This document shows positions 26,626 to 34,772 of a stretch of 64,000 nt of DNA, piece after piece (the first letter of the stretch is position 1; each line of letters opens with the position of its first letter). The DNA comes from Runella salmonicolor (lineage in GTDB: Bacteria > Bacteroidota > Bacteroidia > Cytophagales > Spirosomataceae). Position numbers and translations under genes: made by a program. Location: assembly GCF_024158025.1 (NCBI RefSeq), contig NZ_JAMZEL010000001.1, forward strand, positions 1 through 64,000, in the 5' to 3' direction. The notes under the pieces were generated by a model, which did not search any database, had not been told where the DNA came from, and was given only the letters and a program-made list of their open reading frames with translations.

Positions 26626-26707
26626 GGGATATAAAATTTATACCATATAAAATTTACATTAATTAAATGGGTATATTTATTTAATAATCAATGGGATATA
26701 AAATTTT
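26626..26707. repeat. Three AT-rich 15-nt repeats in a divergent promoter region
   Basis: The word ATATAAAATTT occurs in three near-identical 15-nt blocks at 26626-26640, 26643-26657 and 26693-26707, the first two spaced by 17 nt. They sit between the divergent esterase and PIG-L genes. They may be operators or just AT-rich promoter DNA. Confidence 0.45.
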
Positions 26708-26844
26708 TAAGAAGTTTAAATATAGTTATTCCACCCTAAAAAGGCAGTTTTATCTCATTAAATTTTACAAATAATTATCAAACGGTTCTACGCATATGCC
26801 CGATAGTCAACCTTAAATTCATCTTTTATTTTTCCTCCGAAACC

Positions 26845-27723
26845 ATGAAATCATTACTTGTAAGCCTCCTATTATTGTGTGCATTCAGTGGCTTCGCCCA
26901 AGGCCCCAAAGTGCTTATCGTCACGGCTCACCCCGACGATGAAACCATGTTTCCCGTTACGGTTTTTAAAATTACGCGTGAACTTAAAGGCAGTGCCGAC
27001 CTTGCCCTGATTACGGATGCTTCGGGTGGGTTTAACGGAATGTTGGCTTCGATGTATTACGGCATGAACATGCTCGATTCGGTCGTGGGCCGCAAGAACT
27101 TACCCCTTATACGTAAGAAAGAAATGATGGCCGCGGGCGAAATACTCGGCATCGGTAATTACTACTTTTTTGACCAAATCGACGATTACTACAATCGCAA
27201 CGAAAAACCGTATCTCCAAGGTAAAAACTGGGACATCAGCTACATAGAGCGCCGATTAGACGGGATTCTAGCCAAAGGACAATACGACTACATCTTTTGT
27301 ATGGTCCCGCATGAAGGTCAGCACGCCCATCATAAAGCCGCCTCGCTGAGCGCTTTACGGGCAGTGCAGCGCTACAAAGGCCCCAAACCGCCCATTGTGT
27401 TGGGCGGCCAGTCGGCCAATAAGGGGTATACATTTACATTTTCTTCGCTGGACGGCTACCCCGAATCTACCATCAGCCCTGCCGCACCCGTTTTTGAATT
27501 CGACCGTTCGTTTGGATTTGGGGAAGACAATAAACATAGTTACATGATTGTTGCAGACTGGGTGAAGGCTTCGCACAAGTCCCAGAGCGGCGACATGAAC
27601 CAATCCATGCACCGCGGAGAATTGGAAACATTCTGGTATTTTGCCCTTAATGGTGACCAAAGAATTGCGGAAGTAAAACAGCTATTTGAAACCCTCAAAA
27701 AAAGTGGATTTCCGACCAAATAG
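26845..27723 (+). CDS. Secreted PIG-L family deacetylase
   Basis: The 292-residue protein has a cleavable signal peptide (ending GFAQ) and the zinc-dependent LmbE/PIG-L fold. The metal motif AHPDDE is at residues 28-33 and the third ligand is in GQHAHHKAA. Family members remove acetyl groups from N-acetylglucosamine derivatives; export suggests a periplasmic glycan or small-molecule substrate. It is divergent from the sialate-O-acetylesterase-like gene and upstream of beta-phosphoglucomutase, so a carbohydrate role is plausible. Confidence 0.88.
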   Translation: MKSLLVSLLLLCAFSGFAQGPKVLIVTAHPDDETMFPVTVFKITRELKGSADLALITDASGGFNGMLASMYYGMNMLDSVVGRKNLPLIRKKEMMAAGEILGIGNYYFFDQIDDYYNRNEKPYLQGKNWDISYIERRLDGILAKGQYDYIFCMVPHEGQHAHHKAASLSALRAVQRYKGPKPPIVLGGQSANKGYTFTFSSLDGYPESTISPAAPVFEFDRSFGFGEDNKHSYMIVADWVKASHKSQSGDMNQSMHRGELETFWYFALNGDQRIAEVKQLFETLKKSGFPTK

Positions 27724-27813
27724 TCTCTATCTTAAATTTACTACTTACTAAATGCGGAGAAGTAAGGCCTTTCGGCGTATTTTTGCGCCTCACCAAACCT
27801 ATGATACTCAGAC

Positions 27814-28476
27814 ATGGCCCAGCCAAAAGCATTTTTGTTTGACCTCGACGGGGTCATTGTAGATACCGCCCACTTTCACTACCAAGCATGGCGACGATTG
27901 GCCAACGAAAAATTGGGGTTCGACATCTCGGAAGAATTTAACGAAAGCCTCAAAGGAGTGAGTCGCACCGAGTCGCTGGACCGTATTCTCGCCCACGGAA
28001 ATGTGACGCTCTCTCCCGCTGAAAAGGAGACTTTGGCCACGCTCAAAAACGACTGGTATGTGGAGTTAATCAATAAGATGAACCCCGATGATATTTTGCC
28101 AGGTATTAACGCATTTCTAGAAAAAACACGTTTAGCAGGAATAAAAATCGGATTGGGTTCGGTGAGCAAAAACGCCAAACCGATTCTGGAACGTATCGGC
28201 ATTCTCAGCGCTTTTGATGCCATCATCGACGGCACAAAAATAACCAAAGGTAAGCCCGACCCCGAAGTTTTTTTGAAAGGAGCGGAAGAATTAGGCGCCT
28301 CTCCCGACGAATGTGTCGTATTTGAAGACGCCGTAGCAGGTATCGAAGCAGGCAGAAGAGCTGGCATGAAAACCGTTGGCATAGGTCAACCAGATATTTT
28401 GACCGAAGCCGATGTAGTTTTAGCCAATCTAAACAATATGACAATTGAGGACTTACGAAAAGCCTTGCATTTTTAG
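27814..28476 (+). CDS. pgmB: Beta-phosphoglucomutase
   Basis: PgmB interconverts beta-glucose-1-phosphate and glucose-6-phosphate, usually after maltose or trehalose phosphorolysis. The 220-residue HAD protein has motif I FLFDLDGVIVDTA, including both catalytic aspartates, a helical C1 cap with SLKGVSRTESL, motif II GLGSVSKNA, motif III KGKPDPEVF and motif IV VFEDAVAGIEA, all matching beta-PGM. A -7 box TATTTTTG at 27778-27785 suggests its own promoter. No maltose or trehalose phosphorylase is adjacent. Confidence 0.9.
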   Translation: MAQPKAFLFDLDGVIVDTAHFHYQAWRRLANEKLGFDISEEFNESLKGVSRTESLDRILAHGNVTLSPAEKETLATLKNDWYVELINKMNPDDILPGINAFLEKTRLAGIKIGLGSVSKNAKPILERIGILSAFDAIIDGTKITKGKPDPEVFLKGAEELGASPDECVVFEDAVAGIEAGRRAGMKTVGIGQPDILTEADVVLANLNNMTIEDLRKALHF

Positions 28477-28518
28477 GGGTGAAGGGGTTTTCTACCCACA
28501 AAAAAACACAGGATTTTT

Positions 28519-28549
28519 TTTGGAATAAATTGTTTTCTATCTATATTTG
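28519..28549 (+). promoter_or_regulatory. Consensus promoter of an orphan short transcript
   Basis: TTTG (28519-28522), a 19-nt spacer and TATATTTG (28542-28549) match the Bacteroidota consensus exactly. Only an intrinsic terminator lies downstream on this strand before the convergent prfC gene, so the promoter should drive a transcript of about 60 nt. Confidence 0.75.
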
Positions 28550-28553
28550 CACA

Positions 28554-28614
28554 ACTAATAATGGTGTGGATATAGTCGGAAAGCTGTTCGAGGATTTCGA
28601 GCAGCTTTTTTTAT
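28554..28614 (+). ncRNA. Candidate small RNA, copy 1 of a repeated element
   Basis: This roughly 60-nt unit starts right after a consensus promoter and ends in a hairpin (28580-28591 with 28597-28608, one G-U pair) followed by seven T. Its 5' part, AATGGTGTGGATA then GTCGGAAAGCTGTTCGA, recurs almost unchanged at 35761-35817 on the minus strand. Conservation of the unpaired 5' part as well as the hairpin argues for more than a plain terminator. The only start codon opens a four-codon frame in this copy, so it is unlikely to be a gene for a protein. Confidence 0.6.
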
Positions 28615-28647
28615 TTTATCGCCCCCGGTCAAATGTCTCAAAATGAT

Positions 28648-28669
28648 AAAAAGCGGGCAATTACCCGCT
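28648..28669 (-). terminator. Intrinsic terminator of prfC
   Basis: AGCGGG and CCCGCT (28652-28657 and 28664-28669) form a short GC-rich stem with a 6-nt loop. On the minus strand a TTTTATCATTTT tail follows, 6 nt after the prfC stop codon. Confidence 0.75.
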
Positions 28670-28674
28670 CTTCA

Positions 28675-30270
28675 CTAATCTGCCATTACTTTAAATTCTG
28701 AAGTTGTGTGGAACTGAATGTCGGGGTTGTTGTCCCGATTCATGCGCAACATCCATTCGGAGTCGGCCAGAAAAACGGGATTGTCATCTTTATCGTACCC
28801 GATTTGTGTTCCTTTCAAACGAATAAATTCTTGAAGTTTTTTGGGGTCTTCGCTGGTTACCCAGCAGGCCCTCGTCGTGTTCATCTGCACCCAACGACAC
28901 TTAGCGCCGTACTCATGCTCCAATCGGTATTGAATTACTTCAAATTGCAGTTCGCCTACCGTACCCACTACTTTCCGATTTCCGGGCTGTACCGTAAACA
29001 ACTGCGCCACCCCTTCATCGGTCAATTGCTGTACTCCTTTTTCCAATTGCTTGGATTTCATCGGGTCAAGATTAATTAACTCCTTGAAAATTTCAGGCGA
29101 GAAACTTGGAATACCCGCATATTGCAACTCTTCCCCTTCGGTGAGGGTATCGCCGATTTTGAAAGTACCCGTATCGTACAAACCAATTACGTCTCCCGGA
29201 AACCCTTGATCAACCACCTCTTTTGCCGAAGCCATAAAACTATAAGGATTGGAAAAACGGACATTTTTCTCGAGGCGGGTATTTTTATAAAACTTACCCC
29301 GCTCAAAAATACCCGAACAAACCCGCAAAAACGCAATTCTGTCGCGGTGACGTGGGTCGATATTGGCGTGTATTTTAAAAATAAAACCCGTAAAATTCTT
29401 CTCATCGGGCTTTACGACGCGCACATTGGTTTGACGGGCAATGGGCAACGGCGAAATCTGGCAAAAGGCTTCCAACAATTCACGGACGCCAAAATTATTT
29501 ACCGCACTCCCAAAAAACACAGGGGCCACTTTGCCCGACAGGTAATCTTCGCGGTCAAATTGGTCGTATACCCCATCAATGAGTTCGACATCTTCCCGCA
29601 GTTGAGCGGCATCGCGCGCGCCAACTTTTGCATCCAATTCGTCAGAATCCAACTCCAGCAGCGCCACATCATCTTCCACTTTGGTTTTATTCACTTTGAA
29701 AAAATACATCTGTTTTTCCAGCAAGTGATAAACCCCTTTAAAAGTAGCACCACCGTTGACGGGCCACGTCAACGGACGCACTTTCAGGTTCAGTTTTTGC
29801 TCCAACTCATCGAGTAAATCAAACGGATTTTGCCCTTCGCGGTCCATTTTATTGATAAAAACAATCACTGGGGTATCCCGCATACGGCATACTTCCATCA
29901 GCCGTTCGGTCTGTTCCTCCACGCCTTTTACGCAGTCAATCACCAATATCACCGAGTCCACCGCCGTAAGGGTACGGTAAGTATCTTCGGCAAAATCTTT
30001 GTGACCGGGGGTATCTAAGATATTGATAAGTAAGTTGTTATACTCAAATGTCATCACCGACGTAGCCACCGAGATACCACGTTGTTTCTCGATTTCCATG
30101 AAGTCAGACGTTGCGGTCTTCTTGATTTTGTTTGACTTAACCGCGCCCGCCGTTTGAATAGCCCCTCCAAAAAGCAGGAGTTTTTCGGTCAAGGTCGTTT
30201 TTCCCGCATCGGGGTGACTGATAATGGCAAATGTGCGCCTTTTGGCTATTTCCTGTTGGATCGTACTCAT
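28675..30270 (-). CDS. prfC: Peptide chain release factor 3
   Basis: RF3 is a translational GTPase that recycles RF1 and RF2 after peptide release. The 531-residue protein shows all G-domain motifs: G1 ISHPDAGKTTLTEK, G2 around RGISVATSV, G3 DTPGHKDF and G4 FINKMDRE. Domains II and III follow, including GNRKVVGTVGELQFEVIQYRLEHEYG, a segment typical of RF3. Length is standard. A -7 box (TAACTTTG on the minus strand, 30316-30309) lies upstream, overlapping the end of the preceding gene. Confidence 0.96.
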   Translation of the reverse strand: MSTIQQEIAKRRTFAIISHPDAGKTTLTEKLLLFGGAIQTAGAVKSNKIKKTATSDFMEIEKQRGISVATSVMTFEYNNLLINILDTPGHKDFAEDTYRTLTAVDSVILVIDCVKGVEEQTERLMEVCRMRDTPVIVFINKMDREGQNPFDLLDELEQKLNLKVRPLTWPVNGGATFKGVYHLLEKQMYFFKVNKTKVEDDVALLELDSDELDAKVGARDAAQLREDVELIDGVYDQFDREDYLSGKVAPVFFGSAVNNFGVRELLEAFCQISPLPIARQTNVRVVKPDEKNFTGFIFKIHANIDPRHRDRIAFLRVCSGIFERGKFYKNTRLEKNVRFSNPYSFMASAKEVVDQGFPGDVIGLYDTGTFKIGDTLTEGEELQYAGIPSFSPEIFKELINLDPMKSKQLEKGVQQLTDEGVAQLFTVQPGNRKVVGTVGELQFEVIQYRLEHEYGAKCRWVQMNTTRACWVTSEDPKKLQEFIRLKGTQIGYDKDDNPVFLADSEWMLRMNRDNNPDIQFHTTSEFKVMAD

Positions 30271-30321
30271 TGTAAAATTATTGGATATCGGACTTCCGAA
30301 AAAGGTTGCAAAGTTAACAGC

Positions 30322-32028
30322 TTATTTCTGAAAATCCTGAATTATAAGGCGTTGAGAAGTATAAACAAGGCGAGGTTTTGGGGTTTCTTTGAAAAGAAAG
30401 CCCACTTGATAGTTTCCTTCGGGGATATTATCTTGGTAAATCCAAGCTTCAAACCCTTCTTTGAAGTAGTTTCCTGTGCGTAAAAAAGACCTTCGTTCCC
30501 GGTTGGGCCGCTGTTTTACAGCCGTCACGTAGGTTGTAGAATCATTTTTAAGCACCATAAATAACGCATTTTGGGGTTTGTCTTGACTGACTGCCAGTTG
30601 TTCATTCCGTATTTTATTGATGAGAATTCCGCCGTAGGCCGGTAAGGTATCGATGTCTATGCTTAACGACACATTGGGCATGGTCAATGTATCGGCCTTG
30701 ATTTCGTTTACTTCATTCAGCGCGGTGGTGGGAATCACGTAGATTCCATTTTCTACGGCTTCATCAAAATATTGCTTGACCACCGTGTTTGTCATAGTCT
30801 CCAGCTTCCCCGTTACGCGACGATGTTGCTGAAGCGAAAAAGCATCGGATAGGAGCGAATTTCGAAAATTAATTACATCGGGCGCGGCAAACATGTACGT
30901 ACTTACGGCAAAAAAGATACCTACAACGGTCATTCCCCCCGTCAGCATTTTTTGACCTCTTTGGGATAAAATCAACAAAAACGTTACATAAAGCGCCACC
31001 ACCGACATCACAGAATAAATCATGTAGCGCGCGGGGGTTTCGAGGGTATCTACGGCCCGCGCAGTGGCCACGCCCAACCCCGTAACGAGCAGCCAAGCAA
31101 GCAAGGCCAAAAGCGATAAATTGGCAGGTGTATCGGTAAAAACGGATAAAATCTTGCCTTTCGAAGCGTTATTTACTAATTTTTTGACGTATTCAACCAC
31201 CAACCAAAGCGCTAAGCCTATCAATGAAAGCGTAATTCCAACGCCCAAAACCGCCACTTCTGGCAGACGACCACGAAAGTAGGAAGCGCAGGAGCCAAAA
31301 AACGACACAATGGTTAAAGCGGAGTTTCTAAGGCTTTTTTCCTGACCTAAAGACCCAAAACCGAAGGGATAGTACCAATAAAACAAAACGGTAGTTAAGA
31401 TGCAGGCAGCCAACCAAATAGTAGCTTTTTTGTATCGTGTTTGAAGCAGCGGAATGACCAATCCAACGTACATTCCAAAAAGGCCATTTCCGTTGGTATA
31501 GGTCAATAAATATCCCCCAATAATGGCCCCCGTAAACGCCCAATTGTTTTTTTTCGACAATAAAAAATAGGTCAATAATCCAATGGCAAATGAAGCGGTA
31601 TATTGCCACAGTGCCGCCGCCCAAAAGATGTTCTCATGATATGCTGGCGTAAACAAAAACAGGGCCACTGGCAACGCATACCAAAATGGCAAACGATTGA
31701 CCGACAGTATCTTCCAAAAATACACAAACAAGCCAATGACCAAGCCGCTGCCCATCAAAATCAGCGTCCGGTAGTTGGCTTCTCCCGTCAGTAGATAATC
31801 TAGCCAAAATACCAATTTGGCCGTAATCACCCCGTGTCCGTTGTGTTTGTACTCCAATTCTTGCATAAAATGCAGGACATTGGGAGCATTGATAAACTTA
31901 ATGATGTATTCTAAATACGCATAATCATCAAAATAAGGGACATTTACCGCATTTTGGCCCACAAAACGATAAAATAAGAAGGCAATAATAAGTACTGTGA
32001 AAGCAGCAAAGACATTTAAAATTTTCAT
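30322..32028 (-). CDS. Polytopic membrane protein with periplasmic C-terminus
   Basis: I do not recognise a specific family for this 568-residue protein. It has about eleven hydrophobic segments in residues 1-390, starting with an uncleaved N-terminal helix, then a C-terminal extramembrane domain of about 170 residues. A conserved-looking VPYFDDYAYLEYI follows the first helix; acidic residues in this loop are typical of GT-C glycosyltransferases (PMT, ArnT), so a glycosyltransferase-like role is possible but unproven. Its minus-strand -7 box (TATCTTTG, 32059-32052) lies next to the sixA promoter. Confidence 0.75.
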   Translation of the reverse strand: MKILNVFAAFTVLIIAFLFYRFVGQNAVNVPYFDDYAYLEYIIKFINAPNVLHFMQELEYKHNGHGVITAKLVFWLDYLLTGEANYRTLILMGSGLVIGLFVYFWKILSVNRLPFWYALPVALFLFTPAYHENIFWAAALWQYTASFAIGLLTYFLLSKKNNWAFTGAIIGGYLLTYTNGNGLFGMYVGLVIPLLQTRYKKATIWLAACILTTVLFYWYYPFGFGSLGQEKSLRNSALTIVSFFGSCASYFRGRLPEVAVLGVGITLSLIGLALWLVVEYVKKLVNNASKGKILSVFTDTPANLSLLALLAWLLVTGLGVATARAVDTLETPARYMIYSVMSVVALYVTFLLILSQRGQKMLTGGMTVVGIFFAVSTYMFAAPDVINFRNSLLSDAFSLQQHRRVTGKLETMTNTVVKQYFDEAVENGIYVIPTTALNEVNEIKADTLTMPNVSLSIDIDTLPAYGGILINKIRNEQLAVSQDKPQNALFMVLKNDSTTYVTAVKQRPNRERRSFLRTGNYFKEGFEAWIYQDNIPEGNYQVGFLFKETPKPRLVYTSQRLIIQDFQK

Positions 32029-32039
32029 GCGTACGACAC

Positions 32040-32070
32040 TTGGCGAGCCCGCAAAGATAGCTTATTTTTG
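32040..32070 (+). promoter_or_regulatory. sixA promoter, overlapping a divergent -7 box
   Basis: TTG (32040-32042), 20 nt and TATTTTTG (32063-32070) fit the consensus. The start point should fall at about 32074-32077, essentially on the ATG at 32076, implying a leaderless or nearly leaderless mRNA. A minus-strand TATCTTTG (32059-32052) for the divergent gene lies inside the spacer, so the two polymerases would compete. Confidence 0.65.
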
Positions 32071-32075
32071 CAAAA

Positions 32076-32585
32076 ATGACTTCTATGAAACGTTATCTGT
32101 ACATAGTCCGCCACGCTAAAGCGGAAGATAGTTCTTCGTTCTTCGGGGATTTCGACCGCGAGCTTACTTCATCGGGCACCATTGATGCCGCCCGCATGGG
32201 GAAGTTTCTGGCCGACAAGGGCCTAAAACCCGACTTGTTGGTGAGCAGTTCGGCGGCTAGGGCATTTCAGACGGCCCGCATCATGGCCGAACAGCTGCAT
32301 TACGAATATGAAGCCATCAAAACCACCCGCGACCTATACGACAACGGCCCTAAAGCCTACCTTGCGGCCGTCAATACCGCCCCCGAGAAATGTCGACACC
32401 TGATGGTGTTTGGCCATAACCCCGACATCACTTACTTTGCCGAATACCTTACCAATTATGACATCGGCTCCATGTCAAAAGGCTCGGTTGTCACCGTAGA
32501 ATTTACCAATTTAGATTGGGAAGAAATTTCATCCAGAACGGGAAAATTCATCAGCTACGACGTGCCAAAACACTTAAAACAATAG
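32076..32585 (+). CDS. sixA: Histidine phosphatase family protein, SixA-like
   Basis: A 169-residue branch-2-like histidine phosphatase. RHAKAED carries the phospho-acceptor His13, SSSAARAFQTA supplies the second Arg, and VFGHNPD has the second catalytic His. E. coli SixA dephosphorylates histidine phosphotransfer proteins; here the substrate is inferred only by similarity. The promoter -7 box ends 5 nt before ATG 32076, so translation may start on a leaderless mRNA or at the second ATG, 32085 (MKRYLYIVRH). Confidence 0.9.
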   Translation: MTSMKRYLYIVRHAKAEDSSSFFGDFDRELTSSGTIDAARMGKFLADKGLKPDLLVSSSAARAFQTARIMAEQLHYEYEAIKTTRDLYDNGPKAYLAAVNTAPEKCRHLMVFGHNPDITYFAEYLTNYDIGSMSKGSVVTVEFTNLDWEEISSRTGKFISYDVPKHLKQ

Positions 32586-32622
32586 AACGCCTGTTTTTAC
32601 TTTTGCCTTTGGCCACTCCCCA

Positions 32623-32805
32623 ATGAACCGAAATCGTAAGATATTTATCATCGTCAGCGTTGTTTTTGTAGCCATTGTGGCTTTCTTTGCCATCGATATG
32701 GCAAGACGCACCACGGCACCGTGGAACAAGAAAAAACAGATCATCCGGGCGTTTGACGTAGCCGCGCCCACTGACTCCATTGCGGTAGATACCACCCGTC
32801 GTTAG
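32623..32805 (+). CDS. Small single-span membrane protein
   Basis: A 60-residue protein of unknown function. A short basic N-terminus (MNRNRK) is followed by one transmembrane helix (about 7-25) and then the soluble segment RRTTAPWNKKKQIIRAF with a Thr/Asp-rich tail. It starts 37 bp after sixA on the same strand and overlaps the convergent aminotransferase gene by 4 bp at the stop codons. Hydrophobic topology and position make it likely to be real, but I do not recognise the family. Confidence 0.7.
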   Translation: MNRNRKIFIIVSVVFVAIVAFFAIDMARRTTAPWNKKKQIIRAFDVAAPTDSIAVDTTRR

Positions 32806-33974
32806 GTCAATACATCGGTCAACGCTTCTACCAAGGCATTCATGTCGGTGGCGGTATTGTACAAATGCGGCGACACCCTAATGCCCTGCCCGCGCGCCGC
32901 CACAATTACTTTTCTGGCCTCCAATGCCTGCTGTACTTTCACAACATCCGTCGAAGCGGGCAGCCTGATACCTACCAAATGATGCGCCCGCTCGGCTTCG
33001 GGTTCAAACCGAACGCCAAGGCTGGCTAGCTTTTGGACGGGTTGCTGCCAAAGTGATTGGCAATGCGCCTGTATCGATTCGCAGCCCCAAGCTAATTTTT
33101 CGCGCAGTGCCACTTCTAGCATCGGCATTTGAATAAAATGTGAATGTTCTCCTACGTTGTACCGATACGCTTTGGGGCGGTAGTTTTCTTGGTACTCCGT
33201 GAGTTTATAAAACAAATTGCTCTCTTGGCGGGCCATCCAAGACTCTTCGAGGGGAATTCCTCCGTCAAAAAATTCGCCGAAATACGCCAGCCCCATTCCA
33301 TAAGGCCCCATCAACCATTTATAAGCGGCGCAGACCAGCAAATCGGGTTTTACTTTCTGAACATCAAAATCAAGGGCACTCACCGACTGCGTACCGTCAA
33401 TGGCAACGAGGGCATTGACCGCCCTTGCACGCTCGGCAATTTTTTCGATTTCAAACTTAATCCCGTATTGCCAATGTACGTGCGGCATCACCACCAAGGC
33501 CGTATCTTCATTGATGGCCTCCAGAATGCGTGCATTCCACTCTTGCCCCACGGCTTCGGAATCTGGCATCGGCACGGTCACAATCGTTAAAGACAACTCT
33601 TTACAAACCCGCGACCAAGCGTACACATCGCTGGGGAACTCATCGCCCAACAATAGAATATGTTGACCCGCCCGCAGCCCCGGCTTACGGAATAGGTTGC
33701 GTGCCACCACCGCCATGGCATACGAAACCGACGGAATAATAGCAATGCGCTCTTTATCTTGGCTGTTTATCAGTTGGTCAAATAATTCCCGAACAACCCA
33801 TGCCCGTTCAAAAAAATCATCAGGGCGGATTTGGTGAATCGACGGGCTGAACTGTTGGATGGCATCAATCCCCGCTTGTTCAACGGCTTTTGAAAAGGGG
33901 CCACGAGTGGCACAATTGATGAAATGTATGCCTTCAGGGAGAGAAAAAAGAGATGAAGTGTTATTTTTCAACAT
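32802..33974 (-). CDS. Class V aminotransferase-fold PLP enzyme
   Basis: This PLP-dependent protein (390 residues from this start) belongs to the class V aminotransferase/cysteine-desulfurase-like fold. The PLP region LVAIDGTQSVSALDFD includes the Asp that contacts the pyridine nitrogen. The Schiff-base Lys is in CAAYKWLMGPYGMGL, and SVSYAMAVVARN forms the phosphate-binding turn. Relatives include isopenicillin N epimerase-like enzymes and SufS; no cysteine loop typical of SufS is seen. The substrate is unknown. The frame is open to ATG 34007, but MLKNNTSSLFSL fits better as a start. Confidence 0.85.
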   Translation of the reverse strand: MLKNNTSSLFSLPEGIHFINCATRGPFSKAVEQAGIDAIQQFSPSIHQIRPDDFFERAWVVRELFDQLINSQDKERIAIIPSVSYAMAVVARNLFRKPGLRAGQHILLLGDEFPSDVYAWSRVCKELSLTIVTVPMPDSEAVGQEWNARILEAINEDTALVVMPHVHWQYGIKFEIEKIAERARAVNALVAIDGTQSVSALDFDVQKVKPDLLVCAAYKWLMGPYGMGLAYFGEFFDGGIPLEESWMARQESNLFYKLTEYQENYRPKAYRYNVGEHSHFIQMPMLEVALREKLAWGCESIQAHCQSLWQQPVQKLASLGVRFEPEAERAHHLVGIRLPASTDVVKVQQALEARKVIVAARGQGIRVSPHLYNTATDMNALVEALTDVLT

Positions 33975-34138
33975 GTCGTTTATGAATGTAATACAACTAA
34001 ATATCAAGGCAAAAAGCCAAATATTGAGCCTAAAAACCAGCTTTTTATAACTATCTTATGTTTTTATTATAAAATAAACAAACTATGGCACAAAGTTTGA
34101 TAACATGACTACTATAACTCATAAGTATATTTAAACGC

Positions 34139-34678
34139 ATGGATATTATACTAGGCATTGGTTCACGAGTTCGTCATGCCGAATTTGGAGAAGGGGTAGT
34201 AATTAATGTAAAATCCAACGGTTATACCATTACATTCCTGCAGCACGGAGCCAAAGTTATTAAAATAAATGCACCGCTGGAAATAATCGAGGCCGTTGAA
34301 CTAGACACCGATTTAGTGAGCTTATTTGATGTTGAGCAAACATTAAACAAAGTACTCCAAAAGTGGATGGACGCCACCGAAACAGTGCCCCTCGGCGACA
34401 AATGGAAGGGCGGAAAAATTATTTTAAAACCTGGGCGACACGACTTGGCGTCCAAAGAAATGACAATTGATAGCTTTTTTCACAAAATTGTAATGATTCG
34501 TGACCGCCTCAGGGTGCTCGAACAACGCGTGAATGCCAGCAATCTAAACGACGAAGAAAAAGTAAATATACAGCAGTATATCACCAAAATATACGGTTCT
34601 ATGACTTCCTTCAATCTGCTCTTCAAACATTCTGAGCACTATTTTGTAGGGGAAAAAACCACCAGTGATACTGCATAG
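34139..34678 (+). CDS. Tudor-like domain protein of unknown function
   Basis: A 179-residue protein. The N-terminal 45 residues, including GSRVRHAEFGEGVVINVK and ITFLQHGAKVIKI, resemble the Tudor-like module at the C-terminus of UvrD/PcrA helicases, which binds RNA polymerase. The rest is helical, with GKIILKPGRHDLASKEM and a likely coiled segment around 120-150. I do not recognise a named family. A link to transcription or nucleic acids is inference. It is monocistronic with its own terminator. Confidence 0.8.
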   Translation: MDIILGIGSRVRHAEFGEGVVINVKSNGYTITFLQHGAKVIKINAPLEIIEAVELDTDLVSLFDVEQTLNKVLQKWMDATETVPLGDKWKGGKIILKPGRHDLASKEMTIDSFFHKIVMIRDRLRVLEQRVNASNLNDEEKVNIQQYITKIYGSMTSFNLLFKHSEHYFVGEKTTSDTA

Positions 34679-34739
34679 AAGAATCTGAATCACGCTGCTT
34701 CAGCGATGATTTGAATATGGGGTAAAATAAAGGCGAAGA

Positions 34740-34772
34740 TCGCGAGGGTCACTGACCTTCGCGACTTTTTTT
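34740..34772 (+). terminator. Intrinsic terminator of the Tudor-like gene
   Basis: A 12-bp stem (34740-34751 with 34753-34764, one G-U pair) has a very short loop and is followed by eight T on the plus strand. It lies against the stop codon of convergent xerD. Confidence 0.88.
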
